Of a stretch of 64,000 bases of DNA, positions 54,352 through 63,714 are shown piece after piece (position 1 is the first letter of the stretch; the number at the start of each line of letters is the position of its first letter). Made by a program: the position numbers and the translations under genes. Source of the DNA: Pseudomonas fluorescens (lineage in GTDB: Bacteria > Pseudomonadota > Gammaproteobacteria > Pseudomonadales > Pseudomonadaceae); contig NZ_CABVHU010000007.1 in NCBI RefSeq assembly GCF_902497855.1, positions 62,001 to 126,000 of the forward strand, written 5' to 3'. The notes beneath the pieces were generated by a model. The model made no database searches, was not told where the DNA came from, and saw only the letters and a list, made by a program, of their open reading frames with translations.

Positions 54352-55590
54352 ATGAACGTGACTACTACTGAACTGTTTTCTCGCCCCACTCACGAGCTCA
54401 CACTTCAAAATGGCTTGAAGGTCATCGTATGCGAGGATCATCGAACAGCCGACGCTTGTTTACAGCTGACCTATAGAGTGGGCCCTGATGATGAGAGCCT
54501 GGAACAGAAAGGGATTGGCAAAGCGGTTCTAGGTGCTAAAAATGAATACAAGCACTTGGACCAGTCGGTCAAAATAGACGGCTTCCAACATTCTGACAAT
54601 ATAATGTCATTTCCCCCTGAGCATTTGGAAACAATGTTCAAGGCATTGAACTCCTTCATCAGATTCGTCCCCCAGGAGGAGGTGTTCCGCCGCCATCTGG
54701 AGTGCTGGAAATCGGTTAATAAGCAGGATCTGTTTCCCCGCACAATTGATATCGGTTTCAACCCGGAACTTGAGAAGCTGGCTGCAAAAGGCAGACGTCA
54801 TTACACCGCACCCGCCAGCGCCGCCACCGCCATTGAGCCAACGCTCGAGCAACTGCAATCCTGGCACCAGAACTGGTGTGGCCCGAATAATTTACTGCTG
54901 GTCGCAACCGGCAATGTTTCAATTGGAGAAATCGAACGCCTGGCCGAACTTTACCTGGGCGTAATTGCCAGGCACGGCACTCCAAACCGAAGTTCAGTGC
55001 TGACGACCCCGGAACTTGGTTATCGCCAGACAATACATGCCGGTAAGAATATCCCGGAACCTATGATGCAGGTGATATTCAACATACCCAGTCTTGCAAC
55101 GACTACAGATCATCAGTCTGTAAGAGCATTGGACATAATGCGCGACCTGCTTTCGAAATCAGCACCGGCACGTTTGATCGCGATTGAAGAAAATCTTCCC
55201 TCGGTGTTCACTCGTCTCGATCGGATCCCGCGTTCCGACAGCATGCTCGCCATTGCTTTCCACCACTCTTGGGAACCACTTGAAATTGAGTTTCAATTCT
55301 GGAGAATAATAGAGGAGATAAAACGCTCGCCCTTTTCCACCGACGAAATTGAACTTGCAATCAAAAGCCACAGCGCCTCCATGCAGCGCGTCTTCGATGA
55401 TGCGAGGAAACTGGCGACGTACATCTCTGCGCTGATGGTGGCGGATATTTCTCTGGGAAGGCTGAAGCTTGAATTTACCCACCATCAGAAAACCACGCCT
55501 GATGACGTTCAAAAAGCCGCTATCAACTACCTCACCCGGGAACGAGCCAGTGTCGCGCATATTTCTCCCATGAAAAACGATCTTGGGTGA
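54352..55590 (+). CDS. Degenerate M16 peptidase-like protein without signal peptide or zinc motif
   Basis: A 412-residue protein clearly homologous to M16 peptidases: its start THELTLQNGLKVIVCEDHRTA lines up with THEFTLENGLKVVVREDHRAP of the gene at 50763. Where that protein has HALEH, this one reads GKAVLGAKNEYKHL, so zinc binding is lost, and it begins without a signal peptide. The later LTRERASVAHISP matches the family end. Its codon use is less GC-biased than its neighbours (many AT-ending codons, for example around 55070-55330), and it has its own AT-rich upstream region. The frame is intact, so it may be expressed. It is either a decayed paralogue or a transferred gene with a new role. 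Confidence 0.7.
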   Translation: MNVTTTELFSRPTHELTLQNGLKVIVCEDHRTADACLQLTYRVGPDDESLEQKGIGKAVLGAKNEYKHLDQSVKIDGFQHSDNIMSFPPEHLETMFKALNSFIRFVPQEEVFRRHLECWKSVNKQDLFPRTIDIGFNPELEKLAAKGRRHYTAPASAATAIEPTLEQLQSWHQNWCGPNNLLLVATGNVSIGEIERLAELYLGVIARHGTPNRSSVLTTPELGYRQTIHAGKNIPEPMMQVIFNIPSLATTTDHQSVRALDIMRDLLSKSAPARLIAIEENLPSVFTRLDRIPRSDSMLAIAFHHSWEPLEIEFQFWRIIEEIKRSPFSTDEIELAIKSHSASMQRVFDDARKLATYISALMVADISLGRLKLEFTHHQKTTPDDVQKAAINYLTRERASVAHISPMKNDLG

Positions 55591-55741
55591 ACGTCGAACG
55601 ACCACCCGGCCCTTCCGTATTTGCGGTGAAATAATATGAGAGTTTCAAGATGCAAAGGCCTGTATATGGTAGAAATGGCAGATTAATCGGACCGCCCTGA
55701 AAGGTGCGCCCAAGCTGGGTACCGCTGTATTGAGAGCAATC

Positions 55742-56734
55742 GTGTCCTTTACGTCAGAACGCTTCACCCCCGCCCTCGGCCTTGGCAATCCTCACTTCCA
55801 GACCTTGTGGGGACCCTTGTGGCGCAAAACCACCCACATCGAGCGCGAGCGGGAACGATTATGGCTCGAGGACGGTGACTTCCTCGACCTGGACTGGCAC
55901 GGCCCGCACAGTGCCAAGGCGCCGTTGGTGCTGGTGCTGCACGGGCTGACCGGTTCGTCGAACTCGCCTTATGTGGCCGGATTGCAAAAGGCTCTGAATG
56001 ACCAAGGCTGGGCCAGCGTCGCGCTGAACTGGCGCGGCTGTTCGGGTGAACCGAATCTACTGCCACGCAGTTATCACTCCGGTGCCAGTGAAGACCTCGC
56101 TGAAGTGATCAAACACTTGCAGGCCAAGCGGCCGTTAGCCCCCTTATATGCGGTCGGCTATTCCCTGGGCGGCAACGTCTTGCTCAAGCATCTGGGCGAA
56201 AGTGGCCGTGACAGTGGCGTGCTCGCGGCCGTGGCGGTATCGGTGCCGTTTCGCCTCGATCAGTGCGCCGACCGTATCGGCCAGGGCTTCTCGAAGCTCT
56301 ATCAGGCGCATTTCATGCGGGAGATGGTGGCCTACATCAAGAATAAGCAACGGCAATTCCAGCAGGACGAGCGCAAGGAGGGGCTGGCGGCCCTGGCGGC
56401 CCTTGGTTCACTGGAAAACATGCGTACGTTCTGGGATTTCGATGGCCGGGTGACCGCACCGCTGCATGGATTTGTCGATGCCCAGGATTATTATCGTCGC
56501 GCTTCAAGTCGTTATTTCCTTGGGGAGATTCGCACGCCGACCCTGATCATTCAGGCGGCTGACGACCCTTTTGTCTTCCCCCATAGCCTGCCGCTGGCAG
56601 AAGAGTTATCCGACTGCATTCAATTCGAGCTACAGGCCAAGGGCGGGCATGTCGGCTTCGTCGAGGGCTCGTTAAGGCAACCGGGCTACTACCTGGAACG
56701 GAGCATTCCTCAGTGGCTGACCGGTCGTGAGTAA
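55742..56734 (+). CDS. YheT family alpha/beta hydrolase
   Basis: A 330-residue hydrolase of the YheT/EMB8 group, substrate unknown. It begins near SFTSERFTPALGLGNPHFQTLW, a family hallmark. The nucleophile Ser is in AVGYSLGGNVLLKHL (about residue 143). The acid Asp is in QAADDPFVFP (about 278) and the His in GGHVGFVEG (about 307). I prefer the GTG at 55742 because GAGAGC lies six bases before it; a TTG 12 bases upstream is possible. The end overlaps the next gene by eight bases. Confidence 0.85.
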   Translation: MSFTSERFTPALGLGNPHFQTLWGPLWRKTTHIERERERLWLEDGDFLDLDWHGPHSAKAPLVLVLHGLTGSSNSPYVAGLQKALNDQGWASVALNWRGCSGEPNLLPRSYHSGASEDLAEVIKHLQAKRPLAPLYAVGYSLGGNVLLKHLGESGRDSGVLAAVAVSVPFRLDQCADRIGQGFSKLYQAHFMREMVAYIKNKQRQFQQDERKEGLAALAALGSLENMRTFWDFDGRVTAPLHGFVDAQDYYRRASSRYFLGEIRTPTLIIQAADDPFVFPHSLPLAEELSDCIQFELQAKGGHVGFVEGSLRQPGYYLERSIPQWLTGRE

Positions 56735-57596
56735 GCCGATGGATACCGATCAAGGCGAATCGATTCATTTCTGGCAAACGCCACCGCTGACCGGGGTCGA
56801 GTTATTGTCCGCGCGCTACATCGAACACCGTTTCGCGCCCCACGTGCATGACGGCTATGTGATCGGCATGATCATGGCTGGCGCCCAGCGCTATCGCTAT
56901 CGCGGCGCCGAGCATCTGGCGGGTAGCGGCACGCTGGTCTTGATCAATCCGGATGAATTGCACACCGGCCATAAAGGCACGGAAGACGGTTGGTTGTACC
57001 GGGCGTTTTATCCTGATAGCGGTCAGATTCTCTCTCTGCTGGCCGAGCTCGAACTGCCGACCGACACCTTGCCGACGTTCGGCGCCACGCTGTATCGCGA
57101 CCCGGATCTGGTGAAGGGCTTTTGCCAGCTGCACCGTTTGCTGGAAAGTCAGTCCACGGCCCTGCAACAACAGACGGTCTGGCGGGAACTGATGCTGTCG
57201 TTGCTGCAACGTCATGCAGCCATACCGATCGCGGGCAAACCGGGCAAGGAACACCGGGCGGTGACCCTGGCCAAGGACCTGCTGCAAGCGCAATTGGCGG
57301 CTCCACCCTCCCTGGAAGAACTCGCTGCAGCGGTAAACCTCTCTCCTTTCCACTTCGCCAGGGTGTTCCGTCACGCCACCGGCATGCCGCCGCACACCTG
57401 GCTGATGCAACAGCGCATCGCCCGGGCGCGGGCGCTGCTACAGGGTGGCTGTTTGCCTCTGGAAGTGGCCACACAGTTGGGCTTTGCCGACCAGAGTCAC
57501 CTGAGTCGGCAGTTCAAGCAGGTGTACGGGGTCGGGCCGGGGGCGTATCGCAGTGCGTTTACTCGCCGGTGGCGATCCCCCGCGCCGGATCGTTGA
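56727..57596 (+). CDS. AraC family transcriptional regulator
   Basis: A 289-residue regulator with an N-terminal cupin (HRFAPHVHDGYVIGMIMAGAQRYRYRG, about residues 34-60; LVLINPDELHTGH) and a C-terminal AraC DNA-binding domain (ASLEELAAAVNLSPFHFARVFRHATGMPPHTWLMQQRIARA, then LGFADQSHLSRQFKQVYGVGPGAYR). The start may be GTG at 56727, overlapping the hydrolase gene, or ATG at 56739. Its 3' end overlaps the convergent sulfurtransferase gene by 38 bases. The target genes are not known. Confidence 0.87.
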   Translation: MSKPMDTDQGESIHFWQTPPLTGVELLSARYIEHRFAPHVHDGYVIGMIMAGAQRYRYRGAEHLAGSGTLVLINPDELHTGHKGTEDGWLYRAFYPDSGQILSLLAELELPTDTLPTFGATLYRDPDLVKGFCQLHRLLESQSTALQQQTVWRELMLSLLQRHAAIPIAGKPGKEHRAVTLAKDLLQAQLAAPPSLEELAAAVNLSPFHFARVFRHATGMPPHTWLMQQRIARARALLQGGCLPLEVATQLGFADQSHLSRQFKQVYGVGPGAYRSAFTRRWRSPAPDR

Positions 57597-58413
57597 TCCA
57601 CTCGCTCCACGATCCCGCATACAACGCCCCCAACGGATAACCCGCCAGGCACAAGGCGAACAGGTTGTGACAAGCCGTCACCCCGGAGCCGCAATACGCC
57701 ACCAGATCAGCCGGCGAACGATTGCCGAGTTTCGCGGCAAACCGCTGCTTGAGCTGATCGGCCGGCAGGAAACGCCCGTCGCTGCCCAGGTTATCGGTGA
57801 ACGCCGCACATTGCGCGCCCGGGATATGCCCGGCGATCGGGTCGATCGGCTCCACGTCGCCCTTGAAGCGCGGCAGGGCCCTTGCGTCGAGCAAGGTCAG
57901 CGCAGGCTGGCCGAGACGTTGCGCAAGTGCTTCGGCATTCAGGATGAGCGCGTCGTCAGGCACCCCCGTGAAGGTCCCGCGTTCGGTGCCGGGCGCATCC
58001 AGACTCAGCGGTAATCCTGCCGCGTGCCAGGCCTTGAGCCCGCCATCCAGAATAAACACGCCATCGCGCTTACCCAGCCAGGCCAGCAACCACCAGGCCC
58101 GCGCCGCGTAGGCACCGGGACCGTCGTCGTACAAAACCACTTCGCTGTCGGCATTGATGCCCCAGACTTGCAGGCGTTCGATCAAGTCTTCAGGTTCGGG
58201 CAACGGATGACGCCCCGTCACCCCCTTGACCACCGCCCCGCTCAAATCACGCTCAAGATCGGCAAAGCTCGACCCGGCAATATGCCCTTCGGCATAGCTG
58301 CGCTGGCCGTAGTCCGGGTCTTCAAGGGAAAAACGACAATCCAGAATCACCAGCCCTGGCTGGTCCTTTTTCAGGTCCAACGCTTGCGGGCTGATCAGTT
58401 GCGCAATGGGCAT
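57559..58413 (-). CDS. sseA: 3-mercaptopyruvate/thiosulfate sulfurtransferase
   Basis: A two-domain rhodanese of 284 residues. The N-terminal domain is inactive (VILDCRFSLEDPDYGQRSYAEGHIAGSSF) and the C-terminal one carries the active Cys in AYCGSGVTACHN (about residue 238). The loop CGSGVTA is the form found in mercaptopyruvate sulfurtransferases, so that substrate is more likely than thiosulfate. It is convergent with the AraC gene, and the two 3' ends overlap. Confidence 0.9.
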   Translation of the reverse strand: MPIAQLISPQALDLKKDQPGLVILDCRFSLEDPDYGQRSYAEGHIAGSSFADLERDLSGAVVKGVTGRHPLPEPEDLIERLQVWGINADSEVVLYDDGPGAYAARAWWLLAWLGKRDGVFILDGGLKAWHAAGLPLSLDAPGTERGTFTGVPDDALILNAEALAQRLGQPALTLLDARALPRFKGDVEPIDPIAGHIPGAQCAAFTDNLGSDGRFLPADQLKQRFAAKLGNRSPADLVAYCGSGVTACHNLFALCLAGYPLGALYAGSWSEWINDPARGIATGE

Positions 58414-58455
58414 AACGGGCTCCTGTGATGGCGGTAGTCGATCCTGTTGCTCTTT

Positions 58456-59127
58456 CTATCCCACTTCTTCCAGTGCCTGGGCCAGTGGCACATAAAACTC
58501 CTCGAACAACGCGTTGACCGCGTCGCGGGACTGATCCGTGACGAAACCGGCTTCCAGCACCAGCACCTGATAAACACCACGTTTAATCGCTTGTTCGCTC
58601 AAGTGGTTGGAGTTTTCCCGCGTGGTACACAGAAAACGCACCCAGGACGTGAGAATGATCCAGGCGTTGAGGGTCAGGGATTCAATCTGCACCCGGTCCA
58701 TCTTCAAGATACCGGCCTCGACAAACCCCTTGTAGATGGCCATTCCCTGAATCACGCAGCGCTGGGAAAAGCGTCGGTAACGGGCTGCCAACTCCGGATC
58801 GCTGTCGAGCAAGTGCTCGAGGTCTCGATGCAGAAACCGATAGCGCCACATGGCGGCCAGCAATTCCTTGAGGTAGTAACGCTTGTCCTCGACCGTTGCG
58901 GCGCGGCCCTGGGGTGGGCGCAGGAAACTGTCCACCAGACTTTCGTACTCGTTGAATAGCACGGCGATGATCGCCTGCTTGTTAGGGAAGTGGTAGTACA
59001 GGTTGCCGGGGGAAATTTCCATGTGGGCGGCAATGTGGTTGGTGCTGATACTGCGCTCGCCCTGCTGATTGAACAGCTCCAGGCTGTTCTGCACGATGCG
59101 CTCGCTGGTTTTGATCCTGGGGGCCAT
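58456..59127 (-). CDS. TetR family regulator of the adjacent oxidation genes
   Basis: A 223-residue TetR-type repressor with the N-terminal helix-turn-helix at about residues 25-50 (SISTNHIAAHMEISPGNLYYHFPNKQAI) and a helical ligand-binding part. It is divergent from the aldehyde dehydrogenase gene with a 145-base gap, the usual arrangement for local control. An inverted repeat in that gap could be its operator. The effector is unknown. Confidence 0.87.
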   Translation of the reverse strand: MAPRIKTSERIVQNSLELFNQQGERSISTNHIAAHMEISPGNLYYHFPNKQAIIAVLFNEYESLVDSFLRPPQGRAATVEDKRYYLKELLAAMWRYRFLHRDLEHLLDSDPELAARYRRFSQRCVIQGMAIYKGFVEAGILKMDRVQIESLTLNAWIILTSWVRFLCTTRENSNHLSEQAIKRGVYQVLVLEAGFVTDQSRDAVNALFEEFYVPLAQALEEVG

Positions 59128-59212
59128 GGCTTGAGCTTAAATTCAGAGTGCGGTGACGGGCATCTTACGACCTATCCGGACGCGGATAAAACAAAGCTGC
59201 GTCAGATGCCAT

Positions 59213-59241
59213 TTGACTTTCTAGAGCATAGACTCTAAAAA
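59213..59241 (+). promoter_or_regulatory. Candidate promoter with TetR operator before the aldehyde dehydrogenase gene
   Basis: TTGACT (59213-59218) and TAAAAA (59236-59241), spaced by 17 bases, could be -35 and -10. Between and across them lies an inverted repeat TTTCTAGAG-N6-CTCTAAAAA with one mismatch per 9-base arm. A repressor bound there would cover the promoter. Assignment to the TetR protein is inference. Confidence 0.45.
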
Positions 59242-59272
59242 GTTCTTCATAAAAAATAATCCGGAGCCGACA

Positions 59273-60703
59273 ATGACTGCTGACATCGCCTACATGCAGA
59301 ACCTACAGCAGCCACTGGAAGAACTCCAAGCCTTGTTCAACGCCCAACGTGCGGCGTATGCCGGCAACCCCATGCCGCCAGCGGCGCAACGCCAGCAATG
59401 GCTCAAGGCGTTGCGAGATCTGCTGAGCAATGAACGCCAGGCCTTGATCGACGCGATCGACCAGGATTTCAGCCATCGCAGCGCCGATGAAACCCTGCTT
59501 GCCGAACTGATGCCCAGCCTGCACGGCATCCATTACGCCAGCCAGCACCTCAAGCGCTGGATGAAAGCGTCACGGCGCAAGGTCGGCGTTGCCTTTCAAC
59601 CTGCCTCGGCCAAAGTCGTTTATCAACCCTTGGGCGTGGTAGGCGTGATCGTGCCGTGGAATTACCCGTTGTACCTGGCTATCGGCCCGTTGGTGGGCGC
59701 GTTGTCGGCGGGCAATCGGGTGATGCTCAAGCTCAGCGAATCGACGCCTGCCACCGGCCTGCTGCTCAAGGAACTGCTGGGACGAATCTTTCCCCAGGAC
59801 CTGGTCTGCGTGGTGCTGGGTGAAGCCGAGATCGGCGTGGCCTTCTCCCGGTTGCGCTTCGATCATTTGCTGTTCACCGGCGCTACCAGTATCGGCAAAC
59901 AGGTGATGCGCGCGGCTGCCGAGAACCTGACACCGGTGACCCTTGAGCTGGGCGGCAAGTCTCCGGCCATCGTCTCTCGCGACGTGCCCCTCAAGGATGC
60001 CGCCGAACGCATCGCTTTCGGCAAGACGCTCAACGCCGGACAAACCTGCGTGGCCCCGGACTACGTGCTGGTGCCGGAAGATCGCGTGGGCTCCTTCGTC
60101 GAGGCCTATCGCCAGGCCGTTCGCGGGTTTTATCCGACCCTGGCGGACAACCCGGACTACACCGCGATCATCAATGACCGACAACTGCAGCGGCTCAATG
60201 GCTACCTGAGCGACGCCACGAGCAAAGGCGCGCTGCTGATTCCTTTGTTCGATCAGGGCCAGGGCCGGCGCATGGGCCACAGCCTGCTGGTCAACGTCAC
60301 TGACGAGATGATAGTGATGCAAGACGAGATCTTCGGCCCGCTGCTGCCGATCGTGCCCTACAAGGATCTGGATGAAGCGTTTGCCTACATCAATCAACGA
60401 CCTCGTCCGCTGGCCCTGTATTACTTCGGCTACGACAAGCGCGAGCAAAACCGCGTGCTCAGCGAGACCCATTCCGGCGGGGTCTGCCTGAACGACACCC
60501 TGCTGCATGTCGCTCAGGACGATATGCCGTTCGGCGGTATTGGCGCCTCCGGCATGGGTCATTACCACGGCCACGAAGGCTTCCTGACCTTCAGCAAGGC
60601 GAAGGGTGTGCTGATCAAACAACGCTTCAACGCGGCGAAACTGATCTACCCGCCCTACGGCAATCCCCTTCAAAAACTGATTCAGAAGCTGTTTATCCGC
60701 TAA
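59273..60703 (+). CDS. calB: Coniferyl aldehyde dehydrogenase-like enzyme
   Basis: An NAD(P)-dependent aldehyde dehydrogenase of 476 residues. The cofactor site is VVGVIVPWNYPLYLAIGPLVGALSAGNRVMLKLSE (about residues 123-157). The catalytic Glu is in LELGGKSPAIV (about 225) and the catalytic Cys in NAGQTCVAPDYVLVP (about 258). The family of this length without an N-terminal extension includes coniferyl aldehyde dehydrogenase. The true substrate here may be another long or aromatic aldehyde made by the GMC oxidoreductase downstream. Confidence 0.85.
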   Translation: MTADIAYMQNLQQPLEELQALFNAQRAAYAGNPMPPAAQRQQWLKALRDLLSNERQALIDAIDQDFSHRSADETLLAELMPSLHGIHYASQHLKRWMKASRRKVGVAFQPASAKVVYQPLGVVGVIVPWNYPLYLAIGPLVGALSAGNRVMLKLSESTPATGLLLKELLGRIFPQDLVCVVLGEAEIGVAFSRLRFDHLLFTGATSIGKQVMRAAAENLTPVTLELGGKSPAIVSRDVPLKDAAERIAFGKTLNAGQTCVAPDYVLVPEDRVGSFVEAYRQAVRGFYPTLADNPDYTAIINDRQLQRLNGYLSDATSKGALLIPLFDQGQGRRMGHSLLVNVTDEMIVMQDEIFGPLLPIVPYKDLDEAFAYINQRPRPLALYYFGYDKREQNRVLSETHSGGVCLNDTLLHVAQDDMPFGGIGASGMGHYHGHEGFLTFSKAKGVLIKQRFNAAKLIYPPYGNPLQKLIQKLFIR

Positions 60704-60731
60704 CGATCACCATCACCGGGTACCGCCCACA

Positions 60732-61277
60732 ATGAGCCCAAGCCTGTCCGATACACCCGCGCTGTCCCGGCGCGGCCTGCTTCAATTCAGCCTGGGTGCC
60801 AGTGCCTTTCTGGCCACGGTCGGCGTGGGAGCGAGTCTCAGCGGTTGCTCGTCGAGTACTTCCGCCAGCGGTTTCGCGACGCTGCGCAACGGCGATTTGC
60901 TGTTTTTGCGAGCGTTGATCCCGGTGATGCTCGACGGTGCCATAGCGGTCGAGAAACTGCCGGCGGCCGTCGACCAGACCCTGCTCTGCCTGGATAACGG
61001 CCTCAACCACCTGTCGCCGCCAATGCTCAAGCTGACCCGCCAATTGTTCGATGTGCTGGGGATAACCGTGACGCGCGGGCCGCTCACCGGGATTTGGGGG
61101 AGTTGGGAAAATGCCAGTAGCGAAGACATTCGCGAGTTTCTCGATCGTTGGGAAAACAGCGCTCTGAGTTTGCTGCGGATGGGGCATAGCTCGTTGCTGC
61201 AGCTGGTGATGATGGCGTGGTACAGCCGCTCGGAATCGTGGGCGCATTGCGGGTATCCCGGGCCGCCCAAGGTTTGA
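60732..61277 (+). CDS. Twin-arginine lipoprotein, small subunit for the GMC oxidoreductase
   Basis: A 181-residue protein with a Tat signal (SRRGLLQFSLGASAFLATVG, residues 12-31) followed by a lipobox LSGC (about residue 39), so it should be a Tat-exported lipoprotein. The rest is helical (LLFLRALIPVMLDGAIAVEKLPAAVDQTLLCLDNGLNHL) and resembles the gluconate 2-dehydrogenase subunit 3 type that accompanies GMC oxidoreductases. It lies 28 bases after the aldehyde dehydrogenase and 89 bases before the GMC gene. It probably brings the flavoprotein, which has no signal of its own, to the periplasm. Confidence 0.75.
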   Translation: MSPSLSDTPALSRRGLLQFSLGASAFLATVGVGASLSGCSSSTSASGFATLRNGDLLFLRALIPVMLDGAIAVEKLPAAVDQTLLCLDNGLNHLSPPMLKLTRQLFDVLGITVTRGPLTGIWGSWENASSEDIREFLDRWENSALSLLRMGHSSLLQLVMMAWYSRSESWAHCGYPGPPKV

Positions 61278-61284
61278 AATCGTG

Positions 61285-61322
61285 TCGACCCCTTCGCCGG
61301 CAAGCCGGTCTCACGAAGGGGT
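61285..61322. repeat. Single REP-like palindrome
   Basis: ACCCCTTCGCCGGCAAGCCG is followed by a degenerate right half ending CGAAGGGGT. It is a lone unit, between the Tat lipoprotein gene and the GMC oxidoreductase gene. Confidence 0.7.
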
Positions 61323-61366
61323 CCGCCGCATCACCACCAAATCCAAAACAATAAGAGAGCCTGAAG

Positions 61367-62962
61367 ATGCCCGTACCCGACCCATTCCGCGAAGGCCTGG
61401 CCCGTGGCTGGAAAACCTACAACGGCTCGCAACTGACCCAGGACCTGACCCTCGAAGCGGACGTGGCCATCATCGGCAGCGGCGCCGGTGGCGGGACCAC
61501 AGCGGACATCCTCAGCACCGCCGGCTACAAGGTGCTGCTGATCGAAGAAGGTCCGCTCAAGACCAGCAGCGACTTCAAGATGCTCGAAGACCAGGCGTAT
61601 ACCAGTCTCTACCAGGAAGGCATCGGCCGCATGAGCAAGGACGGCGCGATCACTATTCTTCAGGGACGGGCGGTGGGCGGTACGACGCTGATCAACTGGA
61701 CGTCGAGCTTTCGCACCCCCGATCCGACCCTGGAACACTGGGCCAGGGAGCATGACATCAAAGGCCACACGCCGGCGGAAATGGCGCCCTGGTTCGAGAA
61801 AATGGAACAACGTCTGGGCGTAGCTCCCTGGATGGTTCCGCCGAATGCCAACAACGACGTGATCCGCAAAGGCTGCGAAAAACTCGGCTACGCCTGGCAT
61901 GTCATCCCGCGCAACGTGCGCGGCTGCTGGAACCTGGGCTACTGCGGCATGGGCTGCCCGACCAATGCCAAGCAATCGATGCTGGTCACCACCATTCCCG
62001 CCACCCTGGAAAAGGGTGGCGAGCTGCTCTACCTCGCCCGCGCCGAAAAACTCTCGATCGTGGACGGCAAGGTCACTGGCCTGCAATGCGTGGCGATGGA
62101 TGAGCGTTGCGTCGCCCCCACAGGCAGGACTATCACGATCAAGGCCCGACATTACGTGCTGGCCGGCGGCGGCATCAACAGCCCGGGGCTGCTGTTGCGC
62201 TCCGACGCGCCCGATCCGCACAAGCGCCTGGGCAAACGGACGTTCCTGCACCTGGTCAACATGTCCGCCAGCCTGTTCGAGGAGGTGATCAATCCGTTCT
62301 ACGGCGCGCCGCAATCGATCTATTCCGACCATTTCCAGTGGCAGGACGGCACCACCGGCAAGATGTCCTACAAACTGGAGGTGCCACCGCTTCACCCTGC
62401 GCTGGCCACGACCCTGCTTGGTGGCTTCGGCAAGGAAAACGCCCGGCACATGGAGCACCTGCCCCACACCCATGCGATGTTGGCGTTACTGCGCGACGGC
62501 TTTCACCCCGACAGCCCCGGCGGCAGCGTCGAGTTGCGCGGTGACGGTACGCCAGTGCTCGATTATCAGGTGTCACCTTATGCCTGGGACGGTTTGCGCC
62601 GCGCTTTTCACAGCATGGCCGAGATCCAGTTCGCTGGCGGCGCCAAGGCGGTGATGCCCATGCACGCCGACGCTCGCTACGTGAAGACCCTCGCCGAAGT
62701 CCGCACGCTGATCGACGGTTTGAGCCTTGAGCTGTATCGCACACGGCTGGGCAGTGCCCATGTGATGGGCGGTTGTGCCATGGGTGAAGATCCGAAAAAC
62801 GCCGTAACCGATAGCCTTGGCCGACATCATCAGCTAGGCAATCTGTCGATCCATGACGGCTCGCTATTCCCCACCAGCATTGGGGCAAACCCGCAATTGT
62901 CGGTGTACGGGCTGACGGCGCAACTGGCCACTTCCCTGGCCGAACGTTTGAAAAACCCATGA
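61367..62962 (+). CDS. GMC family FAD-dependent oxidoreductase
   Basis: A 531-residue flavoprotein of the glucose-methanol-choline family that probably oxidises an alcohol to an aldehyde. The FAD motif is VAIIGSGAGGGTTADILSTAGYKVLLIEEG (about residues 32-61). The second is GRAVGGTTLINWTSSFRTP (about 100-118). Near the end come SAHVMGGCAMGEDP (about 462-475) and the His/Asn pair region SIGANPQLSVYGLTAQLATSLAE. It contains a four-Cys-type stretch NVRGCWNLGYCGMGCPTNAKQ. With the aldehyde dehydrogenase it could carry out a two-step oxidation. It has no signal peptide and may be exported together with the Tat lipoprotein. Confidence 0.85.
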   Translation: MPVPDPFREGLARGWKTYNGSQLTQDLTLEADVAIIGSGAGGGTTADILSTAGYKVLLIEEGPLKTSSDFKMLEDQAYTSLYQEGIGRMSKDGAITILQGRAVGGTTLINWTSSFRTPDPTLEHWAREHDIKGHTPAEMAPWFEKMEQRLGVAPWMVPPNANNDVIRKGCEKLGYAWHVIPRNVRGCWNLGYCGMGCPTNAKQSMLVTTIPATLEKGGELLYLARAEKLSIVDGKVTGLQCVAMDERCVAPTGRTITIKARHYVLAGGGINSPGLLLRSDAPDPHKRLGKRTFLHLVNMSASLFEEVINPFYGAPQSIYSDHFQWQDGTTGKMSYKLEVPPLHPALATTLLGGFGKENARHMEHLPHTHAMLALLRDGFHPDSPGGSVELRGDGTPVLDYQVSPYAWDGLRRAFHSMAEIQFAGGAKAVMPMHADARYVKTLAEVRTLIDGLSLELYRTRLGSAHVMGGCAMGEDPKNAVTDSLGRHHQLGNLSIHDGSLFPTSIGANPQLSVYGLTAQLATSLAERLKNP

Positions 62963-62990
62963 AAAAGGAGAATATTGCGATCGTCTATAG

Positions 62991-63557
<567 letters not shown>

Positions 63558-63564
63558 TACTGAA

Positions 63565-63659
63565 CTGTAGGAGCCGGCTTGCTGGCGATCAATGCAACGC
63601 GGTGTACCTGAAACACCGCTTTCGTCGAAACGCCGTCCGCAGCAAGCCGGCTCCTACAG
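63565..63659. repeat. REP doublet
   Basis: An inverted pair of CTGTAGGAGCCGGCTTGCTG units between coaD and the ferredoxin gene; the centre holds the palindrome GGTGTACCTGAAACACC. Confidence 0.9.
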
Positions 63660-63714
63660 TACGTCGCACTTGCGTGCACTGCGGGCTCTAATGCGGCACA
63701 ATTGTGCGCATTGA

